A stretch of 40,265 bases of DNA from the NCBI GenBank assembly GCA_002869845.2, contig NEWS02000008.1:111463-151727 (forward strand), read 5' to 3'. Source of the DNA: Nitrospira sp. CG24B. Its GTDB lineage: Bacteria > Nitrospirota > Nitrospiria > Nitrospirales > Nitrospiraceae. Position numbers and translations under genes: made by a program. This document shows positions 23,813 through 32,647 of this stretch, in pieces; within the stretch, counting starts at the first letter, position 1, and each line of letters opens with the position of its first letter. The notes under the pieces were generated by a model, which saw nothing but the letters and a program-made list of their open reading frames with translations, was not told the DNA's origin and searched no databases.

Positions 23813-24253
23813 TTAGTCAACCCAAATCAGATTCAATGCCATCGTCTCTGCGACTTTGCGTTGCCGGACATCGGCGGTAATGAAGGGAACGATCAAACCA
23901 GAGGCGGCTTGAAATGTGAGGAGCGAGGCCAGGTGCACAGCATCGAGCGTCCTCAATCCGGTTCTTTGAGCCAGTTCCTCGGCTTGATGCAGGACGACTT
24001 CACTGACTTCCACAAGTTCCCAATAGCTATGGTCTTTGCGGAGTCTCGACCGGATTGCCAGACAATCACGCTGGGTAAGTTCACCAAGAGTGCGTCGCCG
24101 GTTCACGAGGGACAAGACCTCGACTGGGGCGACAGCCGAGGAGAGGAACCGATACTGCTGCAAGAGACGCCGCGCAGTGGCAGAACCTTGTTCCTTCACA
24201 TATCGTTTCACCAGCACACTGGCATCGAAATATGCCCAGCGCGTCTGCCTCAC
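23813..24253 (-). CDS. PIN-domain toxin (VapC-like)
   Basis: 146 residues with GTG start overlapping the antitoxin stop by four bases. The four acidic residues of the PIN metal site are present: Asp in YFDASVLVKRY, Glu in APVEVLSLVN, Asp in LRTLDAVHLAS and Asp in FITADVRQ. PIN toxins are Mg-dependent RNases that cut tRNA or rRNA; the target here is unknown. Length and order after a Phd-like antitoxin are those of a type II toxin-antitoxin pair. Confidence 0.88.
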   Translation of the reverse strand: MRQTRWAYFDASVLVKRYVKEQGSATARRLLQQYRFLSSAVAPVEVLSLVNRRRTLGELTQRDCLAIRSRLRKDHSYWELVEVSEVVLHQAEELAQRTGLRTLDAVHLASLLTFQAASGLIVPFITADVRQRKVAETMALNLIWVD

Positions 24254-24528
24254 TGCTTGCCTCGCACTTGTCGAATCGTCTTAGACAGATGGCGTCCTCG
24301 AACCGGTCTGGGCTTCCACGCCGGAAGGCCTGCACGTTTGACTGCGGGCCGCAGAAAGCCAGCCGCTTCCAATCGTTGAATAGCCGCTTTCGTCTTGTCG
24401 CCGTTCCGAATCAACTTCAGCACCGCAAGCGGCTGCCCTCGCTCCGTGAGCAACACCTCCCGTCCTCCTCTTACGGCTTTCACTAATCGAGAGAATTGCT
24501 GATTCGCTTCACGTAATCCAATTTGCAT
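24250..24528 (-). CDS. Phd/YefM-like antitoxin
   Basis: 92 residues. MQIGLREANQQFSRLVKAVR and GREVLLTERGQPLAVLKLI form the Phd/YefM DNA-binding N-terminal fold. The C-terminal half (AAIQRLEAAGFLRPAVKRAG and the following basic part) is longer and more basic than usual and would wrap the toxin. It is the first gene of the operon and faces the palindromic operator at 24545-24560. Confidence 0.85.
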   Translation of the reverse strand: MQIGLREANQQFSRLVKAVRGGREVLLTERGQPLAVLKLIRNGDKTKAAIQRLEAAGFLRPAVKRAGLPAWKPRPVRGRHLSKTIRQVRGKQ

Positions 24529-24544
24529 ACATTTTCATCATAAT

Positions 24545-24560
24545 GTAGTGACGTCACTAC
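24545..24560. promoter_or_regulatory. Perfect 16-bp palindrome, likely toxin-antitoxin operator
   Basis: GTAGTGACGTCACTAC begins 17 bases before the antitoxin ATG and abuts the -10 of its promoter. Autorepression by the antitoxin-toxin complex through such a palindrome is standard for Phd/YefM systems. Confidence 0.75.
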
Positions 24561-24588
24561 TATAATTTCATCACGACATGCCTGTCAA
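24560..24588 (-). promoter_or_regulatory. Promoter of the PIN toxin-antitoxin operon
   Basis: TTGACA (24588-24583), 17-base spacer and TTATAG (24565-24560) on the minus strand. The -35 is perfect. Confidence 0.65.
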
Positions 24589-24845
24589 CGGAGATCGGAC
24601 CCAGTTCGTTGACAGGATGGGTTCTCGGATTGGAATCACAGCTTGACGCCCAGGGCTCAAGGTCTATTGGAATAGTTGGATCAAGTAGATGTCTAGCAGA
24701 CCAACTTCTTTGTTGCCTCACCCCTAGCTCTGCTCCGTCTTGCTGATGGCGGAGCCACACTTCAACAAAAATAGGCCCTGTGGCGGTAAAAGTTCGACTC
24801 TCAGACGATGTCCGGAAAAAAGAAATGAACTGAGTGGAGAGAAAC
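24589..24845. other. Intergenic stretch, no gene seen
   Basis: Together with the promoter region this is a 317-base gap. The imperfect inverted repeat GCTCCG...CGGAGC at about 24734-24753 lies downstream of the YCF48 gene, but it has a long loop and no T-run. Confidence 0.4.
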
Positions 24846-25844
24846 CTACCGGCCTGGCTGGAGATGGACAATGCTCCCGTTTTCGCCACTCGCCCACCCA
24901 TGCATGGCATCCGGAAAACTGAGGCCGAATAGCGAGGATGAGGCGATCGATTTCCCCTCGCTCCAGGTAAGACCTGCGTCGGTCGTCCGATAGAGCATCC
25001 CTCGCTCGCCGACAATCCAACCTTCTTGCGGGCTGGTGAAACGCACCTTCAGCAAATCCGTGAGTCGCGTACAGGTCGTTCCGCAGGGTAAGGTCAGGTC
25101 AACCCATTTGGCTCCACGGTCCGTCGTCTGAAATAGAGCCCCTGCATTACCGACCACCCAGCCGGTCGTGGAATCGGTGAAAAAGACATCGAACAAGGTC
25201 ACCGCGTGCTGCGTTTCTTGCGAAGTCCAGGTGACGCCCCCATCGTCCGTCGAAAGGACGGTACCCAAGGCTCCGACAATCGTGCCTTGCTGGTCATTGA
25301 GGAAGTGTGCCGCATAGAGCGTTGCCGTCGTGCCGCTCGCCTGTTCTGCCCAATGCTGGCCGCCATCCGTGGTATGAAGGATCGTGCCACCTCCCCCAAC
25401 CACCCATCCGATACGTGGAGATGTGAAATAGACTCCGTACAGTGCCTGCTGAGCATCCAGGTGTTGAGAAAGCCAGGACTCTCCCCCATTCGTCGTGTGG
25501 CTCAGAAATCCTCCAGCCCCCGTCACCCATCCAGTCGAGGAGTCGGCAAAGAATACGGACGTTAGCAAGGTAGACGTTCCACTCGTCTGTCGCTTCCATT
25601 TTTTCCCGCCATCGGTGGTGTTCAGGATGGTGCCTCCAGTTCCTACCACCCACCCATTCTGGTATGTACGGAACTGAATACTCATCAAGGTTGATTGTGT
25701 GTGACTCCCCTGGATGGTGACAAAATTATTGGTGTCTGTGCTCCCAGCTGATTGAGGAAGCAGAACAATCATACTGAGCAGGAGAAACAGTGTCGCGATA
25801 CTGTTTCGACGATGAGCGCGACCGAGAGGGAACCACACCAGCAT
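24846..25844 (-). CDS. YCF48-like beta-propeller, secreted
   Basis: 332 residues. A hydrophobic signal segment (about 15-35) is followed by six full propeller motifs of the form GWVVGxGGTILxTTDGGxxW, starting near residues 64, 107, 150, 193, 236 and 282, and a seventh partial one (GWASGENGSIVHLQ). This matches the seven-blade YCF48/BNR propeller. YCF48 (Hcf136) helps assemble photosystem II in plants and cyanobacteria; in non-photosynthetic bacteria its job is unknown. The ATG overlaps the TIG gene's stop (TAATG), so the two proteins are made together. Confidence 0.85.
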   Translation of the reverse strand: MLVWFPLGRAHRRNSIATLFLLLSMIVLLPQSAGSTDTNNFVTIQGSHTQSTLMSIQFRTYQNGWVVGTGGTILNTTDGGKKWKRQTSGTSTLLTSVFFADSSTGWVTGAGGFLSHTTNGGESWLSQHLDAQQALYGVYFTSPRIGWVVGGGGTILHTTDGGQHWAEQASGTTATLYAAHFLNDQQGTIVGALGTVLSTDDGGVTWTSQETQHAVTLFDVFFTDSTTGWVVGNAGALFQTTDRGAKWVDLTLPCGTTCTRLTDLLKVRFTSPQEGWIVGERGMLYRTTDAGLTWSEGKSIASSSLFGLSFPDAMHGWASGENGSIVHLQPGR

Positions 25845-27562
25845 TATTGATTGGTACTCGCGTCAGGCCTGTTGTTATTCCAGTAGCCTGTATCGGGAAG
25901 CCCTGTTGCTTCGATAGTGAACGATCCGGCCTCAAGCGTGATCCATTTCTTCGGCGAACAACACGTTCCATCAAGAAGCAGATCCCATGATCCTCGACGC
26001 ACGACCAGCGGGCCGGTCGCCAGATTATCAAAAAACTCACCCTTCTTCCCGATCCCGTAGAGGTTACGGTGCGGGACCTTCACGACGATCTCCTCATCGG
26101 TCCATGATTGAACCAGCGCGGCTGCGCCATTAAACAACACTTCCGTCCGCGACACATTGGAGATGACATTTTGACTTTCGCCTGGTTCGTTGATTTCGAC
26201 ATCAGCTCGCCGCTTGTAGGCTTTCTGGTTCAATCCCAAATCAGCATGTTCAGCAGTCTTGAGAAACGTTCCGAACCCCCGGCCTTTAATGGTCACCGTG
26301 GCATCCAACCCAGCGGCCTGAGGGGCATATGATTCGATGACCGGCGTCACGAGCGTGAAGTCCCCGGCCTCGATGGTGAGAGACCCTCGCTCGGCACAAC
26401 AAAGTCCGCCTACGTTCGGCGTGTTGGCACTCCGGTAAATAATGACCTTGCCGGTTTTCGCGCTGAACGGTACCCACACATCGATTCGGTCGTCGTTCCA
26501 GCGATAGATTACCGCCGGCACCCCGCCGATTTCGACGCGATTCTCACCAGTATTGAAATCCATGAAGTTGTAAGGCGTCGACCCACTCTCTGAGTAAAAC
26601 CCAAAGTGCTCACCGTTAATACGCAACAAAGTCCCAATGGGCGCGCTGGCAGGACTCATGGATATGACGCGAGGAACGTGAACCGTAAACGGTGCGAGCA
26701 CCCGTTCCCGTCCTTGATATTTCAGCACAAGCGGACCCGACTCTGCATCGAGCGGGACATGGAAGACAATGATGTCGTCTTTCCATTGATCGATGATCAC
26801 CGGCCGTCCCCCGATTAGGACCGCATCATCCATCAGCTCTTTGGTATTCCCAAACCCCTGGCCGAACAAGACCACTTTCGTGCCAACCGGTCCACTGACC
26901 GGGTCCACTCGAATGGACGGAATCAGGGTCAGCGGAACGGCATTGCTCACGGCATACTCGACCGGAGCGCAACATGATCCGTCCGGGAGCGGATCCGAAG
27001 AGGCCAGTCGGACCACGATATCCCCGCTCACCGCGTTCGTCGGAATGTCAAGCTCGATCTTGTCGTCTCTCCACCGCTTGGGACGCACCACCACCCCACC
27101 TACCAGCACATCATTGACACCAAACATGGTATTCGGATCGCGCGCGCCAGCCGAGAGACCAAAATGATGACCGGTGATCTGAAGAGTCACCCCCCGTTCC
27201 GCTTCCGTCGGCGTGATAGTCTCGATCCGTGGCATCGTGAGATTCACAAATCCGGCGAGCAATTTCTTCTTTCCGATCAGCACCTCGACAAACCCGCTGG
27301 TCGCCTTGAGGGGAACCTTGACCTCGATCACTTCCCGATCCCATCGCTGGACCAACGCCGATACCCCATTTACAGTGACCCTATTGAATTGGGTCGACTT
27401 GAACGTGCCAAATCCTTTTCCACTTAGCACCAACGTCGCGCCAGGCGTCACAGACCGAGTGGACAGCTCAATACCCGTCTTCCCGGCATGCGCGAGAGAG
27501 ATCGCCCCCCCAACAGGGATGACACACGAGAGCAAGAGTACCGTGATGACAACTCTATTCAT
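25844..27562 (-). CDS. Secreted protein with five IPT/TIG repeats
   Basis: 572 residues with signal peptide 1-27 (SLAHAG). It is built of five Ig-like TIG repeats, starting near residues 31, 113, 217, 298 and 416, each with the G-F-G turn typical of the fold (GKGFGTFKS, GHHFGLSAG, GQGFGNTKE, GEHFGFYSE, GRGFGTFLK). Three repeats contain an adjacent Cys pair in the same loop: DGSCCAPV, GGLCCAER and DGTCCSPK. TIG domains mediate surface protein contacts or sugar binding. No membrane anchor or sorting signal is seen. The start of the YCF48 gene overlaps its stop. Confidence 0.85.
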   Translation of the reverse strand: MNRVVITVLLLSCVIPVGGAISLAHAGKTGIELSTRSVTPGATLVLSGKGFGTFKSTQFNRVTVNGVSALVQRWDREVIEVKVPLKATSGFVEVLIGKKKLLAGFVNLTMPRIETITPTEAERGVTLQITGHHFGLSAGARDPNTMFGVNDVLVGGVVVRPKRWRDDKIELDIPTNAVSGDIVVRLASSDPLPDGSCCAPVEYAVSNAVPLTLIPSIRVDPVSGPVGTKVVLFGQGFGNTKELMDDAVLIGGRPVIIDQWKDDIIVFHVPLDAESGPLVLKYQGRERVLAPFTVHVPRVISMSPASAPIGTLLRINGEHFGFYSESGSTPYNFMDFNTGENRVEIGGVPAVIYRWNDDRIDVWVPFSAKTGKVIIYRSANTPNVGGLCCAERGSLTIEAGDFTLVTPVIESYAPQAAGLDATVTIKGRGFGTFLKTAEHADLGLNQKAYKRRADVEINEPGESQNVISNVSRTEVLFNGAAALVQSWTDEEIVVKVPHRNLYGIGKKGEFFDNLATGPLVVRRGSWDLLLDGTCCSPKKWITLEAGSFTIEATGLPDTGYWNNNRPDASTNQ

Positions 27563-27638
27563 CGATGGCCTATGGGGAAGGAGGGAGACAAGCTTGAGAC
27601 CACATCAAAAGCATAGCCGACTTTAACAAGCGTTTTTT

Positions 27639-28646
27639 TTAAGAGTCAAGTGTGCGAGGCGGGTGCTGGGCGGTGGAATCGGTCGTCGTGGAGAACGCAT
27701 TGACGGCCTGCCCTCGCTGGTCTTTGACATAGACGCTGCCTTTCAAGGCCTTGGCTCGTTTCTTCAGTTCTGAAGCAATTTTGCTCACGTCGCCGGGATG
27801 GGCGATATGGGACCGCTCATTGGTGACGACGGCAATCGACAGACTCATGATCGGAAACTGTTCTGTATTCCCCCGACGATCCACGGAATCGATGTAGCCC
27901 TTGAGGCGATCTTCACGGTCGTAGAAATCAGGAATCACGAGATCAAATCGTTTGATGACGGTTTGGCAGATCGCATCGATGGTCTGCGGCCGGCTCATGA
28001 AAACAAAGTCGTCTCCCCCGACATGGCCGACAAACCCTTCCGGGCCGGCCAGTTCTCCCACCACCGTCGTGAGGATGCGACAAGCCACGATGAGTACTTC
28101 GTCTCCACGTCCATAGCCGTAACGATCATTGAAAGACTTGAAATTGTCGATATCGACGTAGGCGAGCGCAAAGGGCTGCTTGCTTTGAATCCTGGAGGTA
28201 GTTTCAAACAGGATGGTGGTATTACCCGGGAGGCGGGTGAGAGGATTCGCATCGAGCGAACGGGTCAGACGACTGAGACAGAGGCGTATGCGATGCACGA
28301 CGTCTTCCACACGATAGGGGATCGTGATGAAATCGTCCACTCCCAATGAACTCCAGTCAATATCGTTGAGTCGGCAGTCCCGGACGAAGACAATGAGAGG
28401 CAGGCGACCCAGGAAAGCATCGAGCTTGAGATTTCGTGTGAGTGTTTCCACGGAATGGCCCCCAGTTCCTTCGGCAGCCAGGATGAGGCAGGGTGGATCG
28501 TGGACAAGCTCATGCAGCGCGAGATCGGATAAATTGCCTTCCACGACCTGGAAACCGGCCTTCTCCAATGCGGCGGTCATAGTTGGGGCGGGAGTGAGCT
28601 CGTGGTGGAGAAGGAGGATTCTCCGGCCTGCTGTGGAATGGCTCAT
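27639..28646 (-). CDS. Pseudo-receiver and GGDEF-type (GGDDF) protein
   Basis: 335 residues. Residues 8-125 have the receiver fold but lack its active residues: HH replaces the acid pair (LLLHHE), Ala replaces the phospho-Asp (CLILAAEG) and Ile the Lys (FITIPYR). Residues 130-300 are a GGDEF domain: NPLTRLPGN (Asp to Asn), YVDIDNFKSFND and HVGGDDFVF. Glu to Asp in the signature may lower cyclase activity and no RxxD inhibitory site precedes it. It is more likely a c-di-GMP-linked adaptor, or a weak cyclase, than a phosphorelay protein. ATG overlaps the HDOD gene's stop. Confidence 0.83.
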   Translation of the reverse strand: MSHSTAGRRILLLHHELTPAPTMTAALEKAGFQVVEGNLSDLALHELVHDPPCLILAAEGTGGHSVETLTRNLKLDAFLGRLPLIVFVRDCRLNDIDWSSLGVDDFITIPYRVEDVVHRIRLCLSRLTRSLDANPLTRLPGNTTILFETTSRIQSKQPFALAYVDIDNFKSFNDRYGYGRGDEVLIVACRILTTVVGELAGPEGFVGHVGGDDFVFMSRPQTIDAICQTVIKRFDLVIPDFYDREDRLKGYIDSVDRRGNTEQFPIMSLSIAVVTNERSHIAHPGDVSKIASELKKRAKALKGSVYVKDQRGQAVNAFSTTTDSTAQHPPRTLDS

Positions 28647-29482
28647 AGATAGTCGTCAATAGTCGCGAACTCATTCGATGCTTGATCGATGCATTCCGCC
28701 AGCCGCGGCTCATCCAGCCCGACCATATCCCAGGCGGCCCTCGACAAAGGTGGAATCAGATCATCTCCCGAGTTTCCACAGGCCAGCCCTTTGACCAGGA
28801 TATCGGCCACATGGACGATAGCCGTGTGCAGCATGGCCTCCTTAGCGAGGGTCGGATCATGGTGGAAGAGGATCGGCTCGCGAAGCGAGACCGGCAAATG
28901 CCAGGCATTCGCCAGGCAGCCACCGATATCCGCATGAGAGAGGCCCGTGAGCTCCTGCTCCACTTCGAAGAGTGAACGGTCGGCTCTGGTTTTCAGAGCA
29001 CCTTTGATGCTATCCCCCACATCAGGCCATTGAACGTAGAGCACGACTTTCCCAATGTCATGGAGCAGGCCTGAGACGAAAAGTTCTTCAGGGTTCTTGA
29101 TCTCCAGCCTGGTTGCCAGCAGATTGGCGGTAATGGCCACGCCCAGAGAATGTCGCCACAACTGATCCATGCCGGCCTCTTTCATGATGCTGAGAGCCGA
29201 GGCACAGAGCGTCAGCCCCTTGACCACATTAAAGCCCAGCACGATCACGGCGTGGGTGACCGAGCCGATACGGGAGGGGAACCCATAAAACGGTGAATTA
29301 GCGAGCCGCAGAACTTTCGCCGCGAGCACTTGATCCTTTTCGATGATGGAGCCGATCTCCTCAGTCGAGACAGTTGGACGACCGATCATGGCGGCAAGCC
29401 GTTGCACGACATGGGGAAGCGTGGGAAGGTCCCCGAGCTTCTCAATCCTATGGCGCAGGTCTGTCGGATTGAAGGTGGTCAT
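28643..29482 (-). CDS. HDOD domain protein
   Basis: 279 residues. The HDOD domain covers most of it: LPTLPHVVQRLAAMIGRPTV, KDQVLAAKVLRLANSPFYGF and SGLLHDIGKVVLYV. It keeps HD in LLHDIGK, but typical HDOD proteins lack the full phosphohydrolase set. HDOD proteins act in signalling, often with c-di-GMP enzymes. It overlaps both neighbours by four bases and is the middle gene of a coupled trio. Confidence 0.9.
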   Translation of the reverse strand: MTTFNPTDLRHRIEKLGDLPTLPHVVQRLAAMIGRPTVSTEEIGSIIEKDQVLAAKVLRLANSPFYGFPSRIGSVTHAVIVLGFNVVKGLTLCASALSIMKEAGMDQLWRHSLGVAITANLLATRLEIKNPEELFVSGLLHDIGKVVLYVQWPDVGDSIKGALKTRADRSLFEVEQELTGLSHADIGGCLANAWHLPVSLREPILFHHDPTLAKEAMLHTAIVHVADILVKGLACGNSGDDLIPPLSRAAWDMVGLDEPRLAECIDQASNEFATIDDYL

Positions 29483-29814
29483 GTTGCCTGAGATGGCTTG
29501 GTCACGGAAGCCATGCCATGGGCGGCACGCACATGCGTGCGGAGAGTCCGGAGGATCAGTTGCTGAATGGGATCTTGAACGACCTGCCGAAACCGGTGAT
29601 CAAGTTCAGCTTCCAATTCCGCCAGGGTTTTTCCGCCTGAATCCAGGGCATCGCCCTCCACATACACCGACGTCAACTCCATCTGTCGAAGCCGTTCGAT
29701 CATCACTGCATCCAAGATCGTTCCAGCCGCCACAATGGGGAGTCCATTGGTATTCACCACCGGTTTTGCCAAAACCATGTCCGGCAACAGCTCATGGGTG
29801 ACCACTCGTTTCAT
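29479..29814 (-). CDS. DUF3391-like (HD-GYP N-terminal) small protein
   Basis: 111 residues from ATG 29814; AGGGAA is ten bases upstream. MKRVVTHELLPDMVLAKPVV, GLPIVAAGTILDAVMIERL and ELTSVYVEG match the segment found at the N-terminus of many HD-GYP phosphodiesterases (DUF3391). Here it is a free-standing gene in front of an HDOD gene rather than fused to a catalytic domain, so it probably works with the HDOD protein. Start of the trio operon. Confidence 0.72.
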   Translation of the reverse strand: MKRVVTHELLPDMVLAKPVVNTNGLPIVAAGTILDAVMIERLRQMELTSVYVEGDALDSGGKTLAELEAELDHRFRQVVQDPIQQLILRTLRTHVRAAHGMASVTKPSQAT

Positions 29815-30072
29815 CAGTCTTGGTTCCCTGACAATTTGTTTACATTCCACCCGGTTGCGAATCGTCTCAACCGAACGACTGAAGCAAGAGAGTCTGCCGC
29901 CGCCATCTTCTTATCGGACTCACTGCATTATTCCTAAAGGAATTCTTCGATTGAGGTGATCCGTTGCCAGAAGGGGGAGCAGCGAGATTTGCGCTGGCGC
30001 AACGAGGGAATAGATGAAAATGAATGGTGCCTATAGACCGACTATCACGCGCGGGCGGAGCCGACAGCAGGA

Positions 30073-30534
30073 CTACGTGGCAAGTTCCACGATCAATTCG
30101 ATTTCCACGGGAGCCTGGCGGGGAAGCTCAGCGGCACCGACGGCAACACGAGCATGTCGGCCTGCGTCTCCGAATAGCAACACGAGCAAATCTGATGCGC
30201 CATTAAGCACTTGAGGTTGATCCGTAAACCCAGGTGCCGAAGCGATATGGCCGACCATTTTGATGATCCGCTTCACGCGATCAAGGGAACCGGCCTCCTG
30301 CCGGATGATACTCAATCCATTCAACACTGCCACTCGTGCCGCTTCCATTCCTTGATCGATAGACAGATTCTGCCCAAGCTTGCCGGTCATAATGAGCTGC
30401 CCATCGCGTGACGGCAACACCCCAGAGAGAAACAAGAGATCCCCGACCCTGACCGCCGGCACATAGTTGGCGACGGGCTTTGGCGGAGCCGGCAATGCAA
30501 GACCCAGCTGTGTTAATTTCTGTTCATACGACAT
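30073..30534 (-). CDS. RidA (YjgF/YER057c/UK114) family protein
   Basis: 153 residues from ATG 30534, with AGGAGG ten bases upstream. NYVPAVRVGDLLFLSGVLP, GMEAARVAVLNGLSIIRQE and ELPRQAPVEIELIVELAT follow the longer (about 150 residue) RidA subgroup. The Arg of RidA (Arg105 in E. coli) is represented in the HARVAVGAAELP segment. RidA proteins hydrolyse reactive enamine/imine intermediates of PLP enzymes; the longer subgroup is less well studied. It follows deoB by 35 bases. Confidence 0.88.
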   Translation of the reverse strand: MSYEQKLTQLGLALPAPPKPVANYVPAVRVGDLLFLSGVLPSRDGQLIMTGKLGQNLSIDQGMEAARVAVLNGLSIIRQEAGSLDRVKRIIKMVGHIASAPGFTDQPQVLNGASDLLVLLFGDAGRHARVAVGAAELPRQAPVEIELIVELAT

Positions 30535-30569
30535 CGCTCGCCCGCCTCCTGCCACTCACCCTTTTGCAA

Positions 30570-31727
30570 TTACCCTAGTCTGAGCGCATCCAAGAAACTC
30601 TCACCAACCGGCAATCGTTCGGCTTGAAGTGCCTCCACAATAGTCTGCCCCACATCAGCGGCGGTTGATCGACTTCCCAAATCGACGCCTTGGGCCAACT
30701 TGGGGCCGGTCACGAAGACCGGCACATACTCTCGAGTGGAGGTCCGTCCCGGCAATGAGAAATCTCGTCCATGATCACCCGTTACGATCACCATATCGCC
30801 GAGACGCAACTTCTCGAACAAATCCGGCAGGCGGCGATCACATTCCTGCAGGGCAGTGGCCGACTGTCCAGCATCTTCCGACAGCAGATCCAGACTGGCA
30901 CAGATGAGACCGCGAGGCATCTTATTCAACATGCCGATCACTTCATCCACCGCCACCATCGCCGATGCTACCGGGAGGGCCTTGGTAAACCCGCGGCCAC
31001 TGAAGAGGTCATAGATCTTTCCGACCCCCATCGCAATCTGGCCGGATCGGCTCAAGACATCCAACATCGTCACACCCGGCGGTTCGCTCACATAGTCCTT
31101 TCGCCCGACTTGAGGCCGAAGCAAATCATGCCCACCGATGACCGGCTGCCCGACGACACGAATGAGCATCCCCCCATCCTTCACCGCTTTCCGAATCTCG
31201 CGACATCGCTGTTGGAATTCTACCGGTGCCATGAGCGATTCATGCATGGCGACAAAACACGTATTGCCTCCGTCCGTCCATAGAATAGGCGCTCCGGTCG
31301 CCATATGCTCCATACTATGTCGGCGGAGCATCACCCCCATGGGCGAGAGACCTCGGCCGATCGACTTTCTGCCTAAGAGCTGTTCCACGACGTCGACGAT
31401 CTTGGTGGGGACGCCGGAACTGCAGACCTCCGAGGCTTTTTTCTGAATCACCCCAGCGACCTCCCAGTATCCGACGACAGAATCCTTACCTGGCGAGGCA
31501 AATCCCAGTCGGCCAAAAGATCCGTTCGGCTGGACCATAGCCCGTACGCCCTTGATCGGCGCAATCTGCCCCAGACCCAACATCTCCAAATTGGGCACAC
31601 TCAGGCCATCGACCGTCTCAGCGAGATGCATGAGGGTATTCGCATCAGCATCGCCATAGTCGGTCGCATCCGGTAACGCCCCGATTCCCAACCCATCGAT
31701 GACGAGAAGAATAACTCGTTTGATCAT
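30570..31727 (-). CDS. deoB: Phosphopentomutase
   Basis: 385 residues, normal for DeoB. VILLVIDGLGIGALPDATDY binds the first metal; DKSVVGYWE-like KDSVVGYWEVAG, GGHDLLRPQVGRKDY and MVIVTGDHGRDFSLPGRTST are further metal and substrate regions of the alkaline-phosphatase-type fold. It converts (deoxy)ribose 1-phosphate to the 5-phosphate, which feeds the aldolase DeoC encoded 239 bases away. Together they let the cell use nucleoside sugars. Confidence 0.93.
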   Translation of the reverse strand: MIKRVILLVIDGLGIGALPDATDYGDADANTLMHLAETVDGLSVPNLEMLGLGQIAPIKGVRAMVQPNGSFGRLGFASPGKDSVVGYWEVAGVIQKKASEVCSSGVPTKIVDVVEQLLGRKSIGRGLSPMGVMLRRHSMEHMATGAPILWTDGGNTCFVAMHESLMAPVEFQQRCREIRKAVKDGGMLIRVVGQPVIGGHDLLRPQVGRKDYVSEPPGVTMLDVLSRSGQIAMGVGKIYDLFSGRGFTKALPVASAMVAVDEVIGMLNKMPRGLICASLDLLSEDAGQSATALQECDRRLPDLFEKLRLGDMVIVTGDHGRDFSLPGRTSTREYVPVFVTGPKLAQGVDLGSRSTAADVGQTIVEALQAERLPVGESFLDALRLG

Positions 31728-31966
31728 CCGTGCACTATACTCAATTCACCGCAGGGCTGACATAGGGACGTATGGGACCAACAGGTGGATCCAGAAGGAC
31801 CTAGACGGGAGATAATTGAGTGTTATGCCTTACAATCCGTGGACTGTCACAGAGAGGTTTTCTTTTGATCCTGGCAACCTCGTGCTCTCAAGATATCTTT
31901 GCCAACACACCACTACATGGACCATCCCTCGATAGCAGAGGAATCCACCGCCTATCTTTCATGGTG
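31728..31966. other. Gap between deoC and deoB
   Basis: No gene seen on either strand. It probably holds the deoB promoter; a GTATAG -10 lies at about 31735-31740 on the minus strand, with no clear -35. Confidence 0.35.
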
Positions 31967-32644
31967 CTATGCGCGTTTGTATATTGCCGTCCGCCACTCG
32001 TCAAGGATTTTGAGACTGGCACTGGTTCCAATTCTATCTGCTCCGGCCTCGAGCATCGCCAGCGTGGTCTTCCAATCGCGAATGCCACCCGACGCCTTCA
32101 CCTTCACCCGTCCTGCGACAGTCTCCTTCAGGAGTCGGACATCCTCGACCGTGGCGCCGGCGGCCCCAAATCCGGTCGAGGTCTTCACATAATCCGCTCC
32201 GGCTTCGATGACTAAATGGCACGCCGTCCGTTTCTCCTGCTGCGTCAAATAGCACGTTTCAAGAATCACTTTGTGCTCGACGTGCGGTGTCGCTTGCACG
32301 ACTTCAGCAATATCGTTCCGCACAGCGTCATGATCTCCCGATTTCAGTCGACTGACATTCAGGACCATATCCAAAACCTGCGCGCCGTGAGCCACTGCGT
32401 CAACCGCTTCAGCCACTTTAGTCTGTGTGCGATGGCCCCCTAATGGAAAGCCGATGGGGATGCCGACGCGGATGCTGGTGCCAGCCACCGCCGCCACCGC
32501 CTCATCAATGTAGCAGGGTGGAACAAAAATCACCGTGAACCCGTTCGCTTTCGCTTCTTCGCACAACCGAAGCACCTCGACTTTCGTCGCGTCCGGCCTC
32601 AAGACCGTATGGTCGATCAGCGTAGAGAGATTCCATCCTGACAT
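31967..32644 (-). CDS. deoC: Deoxyribose-phosphate aldolase
   Basis: 225 residues. The GAAGGAG ribosome site lies in the last codons of mltG. LSTLIDHTVLRPDATKVEV at the N-terminus, VILETCYLT and VKVKASGGIRD (Schiff-base Lys) are diagnostic. It cleaves deoxyribose 5-phosphate to glyceraldehyde 3-phosphate and acetaldehyde. It ends a run that begins with recA. Confidence 0.95.
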   Translation of the reverse strand: MSGWNLSTLIDHTVLRPDATKVEVLRLCEEAKANGFTVIFVPPCYIDEAVAAVAGTSIRVGIPIGFPLGGHRTQTKVAEAVDAVAHGAQVLDMVLNVSRLKSGDHDAVRNDIAEVVQATPHVEHKVILETCYLTQQEKRTACHLVIEAGADYVKTSTGFGAAGATVEDVRLLKETVAGRVKVKASGGIRDWKTTLAMLEAGADRIGTSASLKILDEWRTAIYKRA

Positions 32645-32647
32645 CGT

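Noticed and set aside
27618..27640. T-run near 27632 as a terminator
   Set aside because: No stem precedes it on either strand.
27798..28349. 183-residue plus-strand frame inside the GGDDF gene
   Set aside because: Mirror of a recognised domain on the other strand; no ribosome site.
29930..29943. 14-base palindrome ATTCCTAAAGGAAT as operator
   Set aside because: Short, far from both gene starts and without a promoter beside it.
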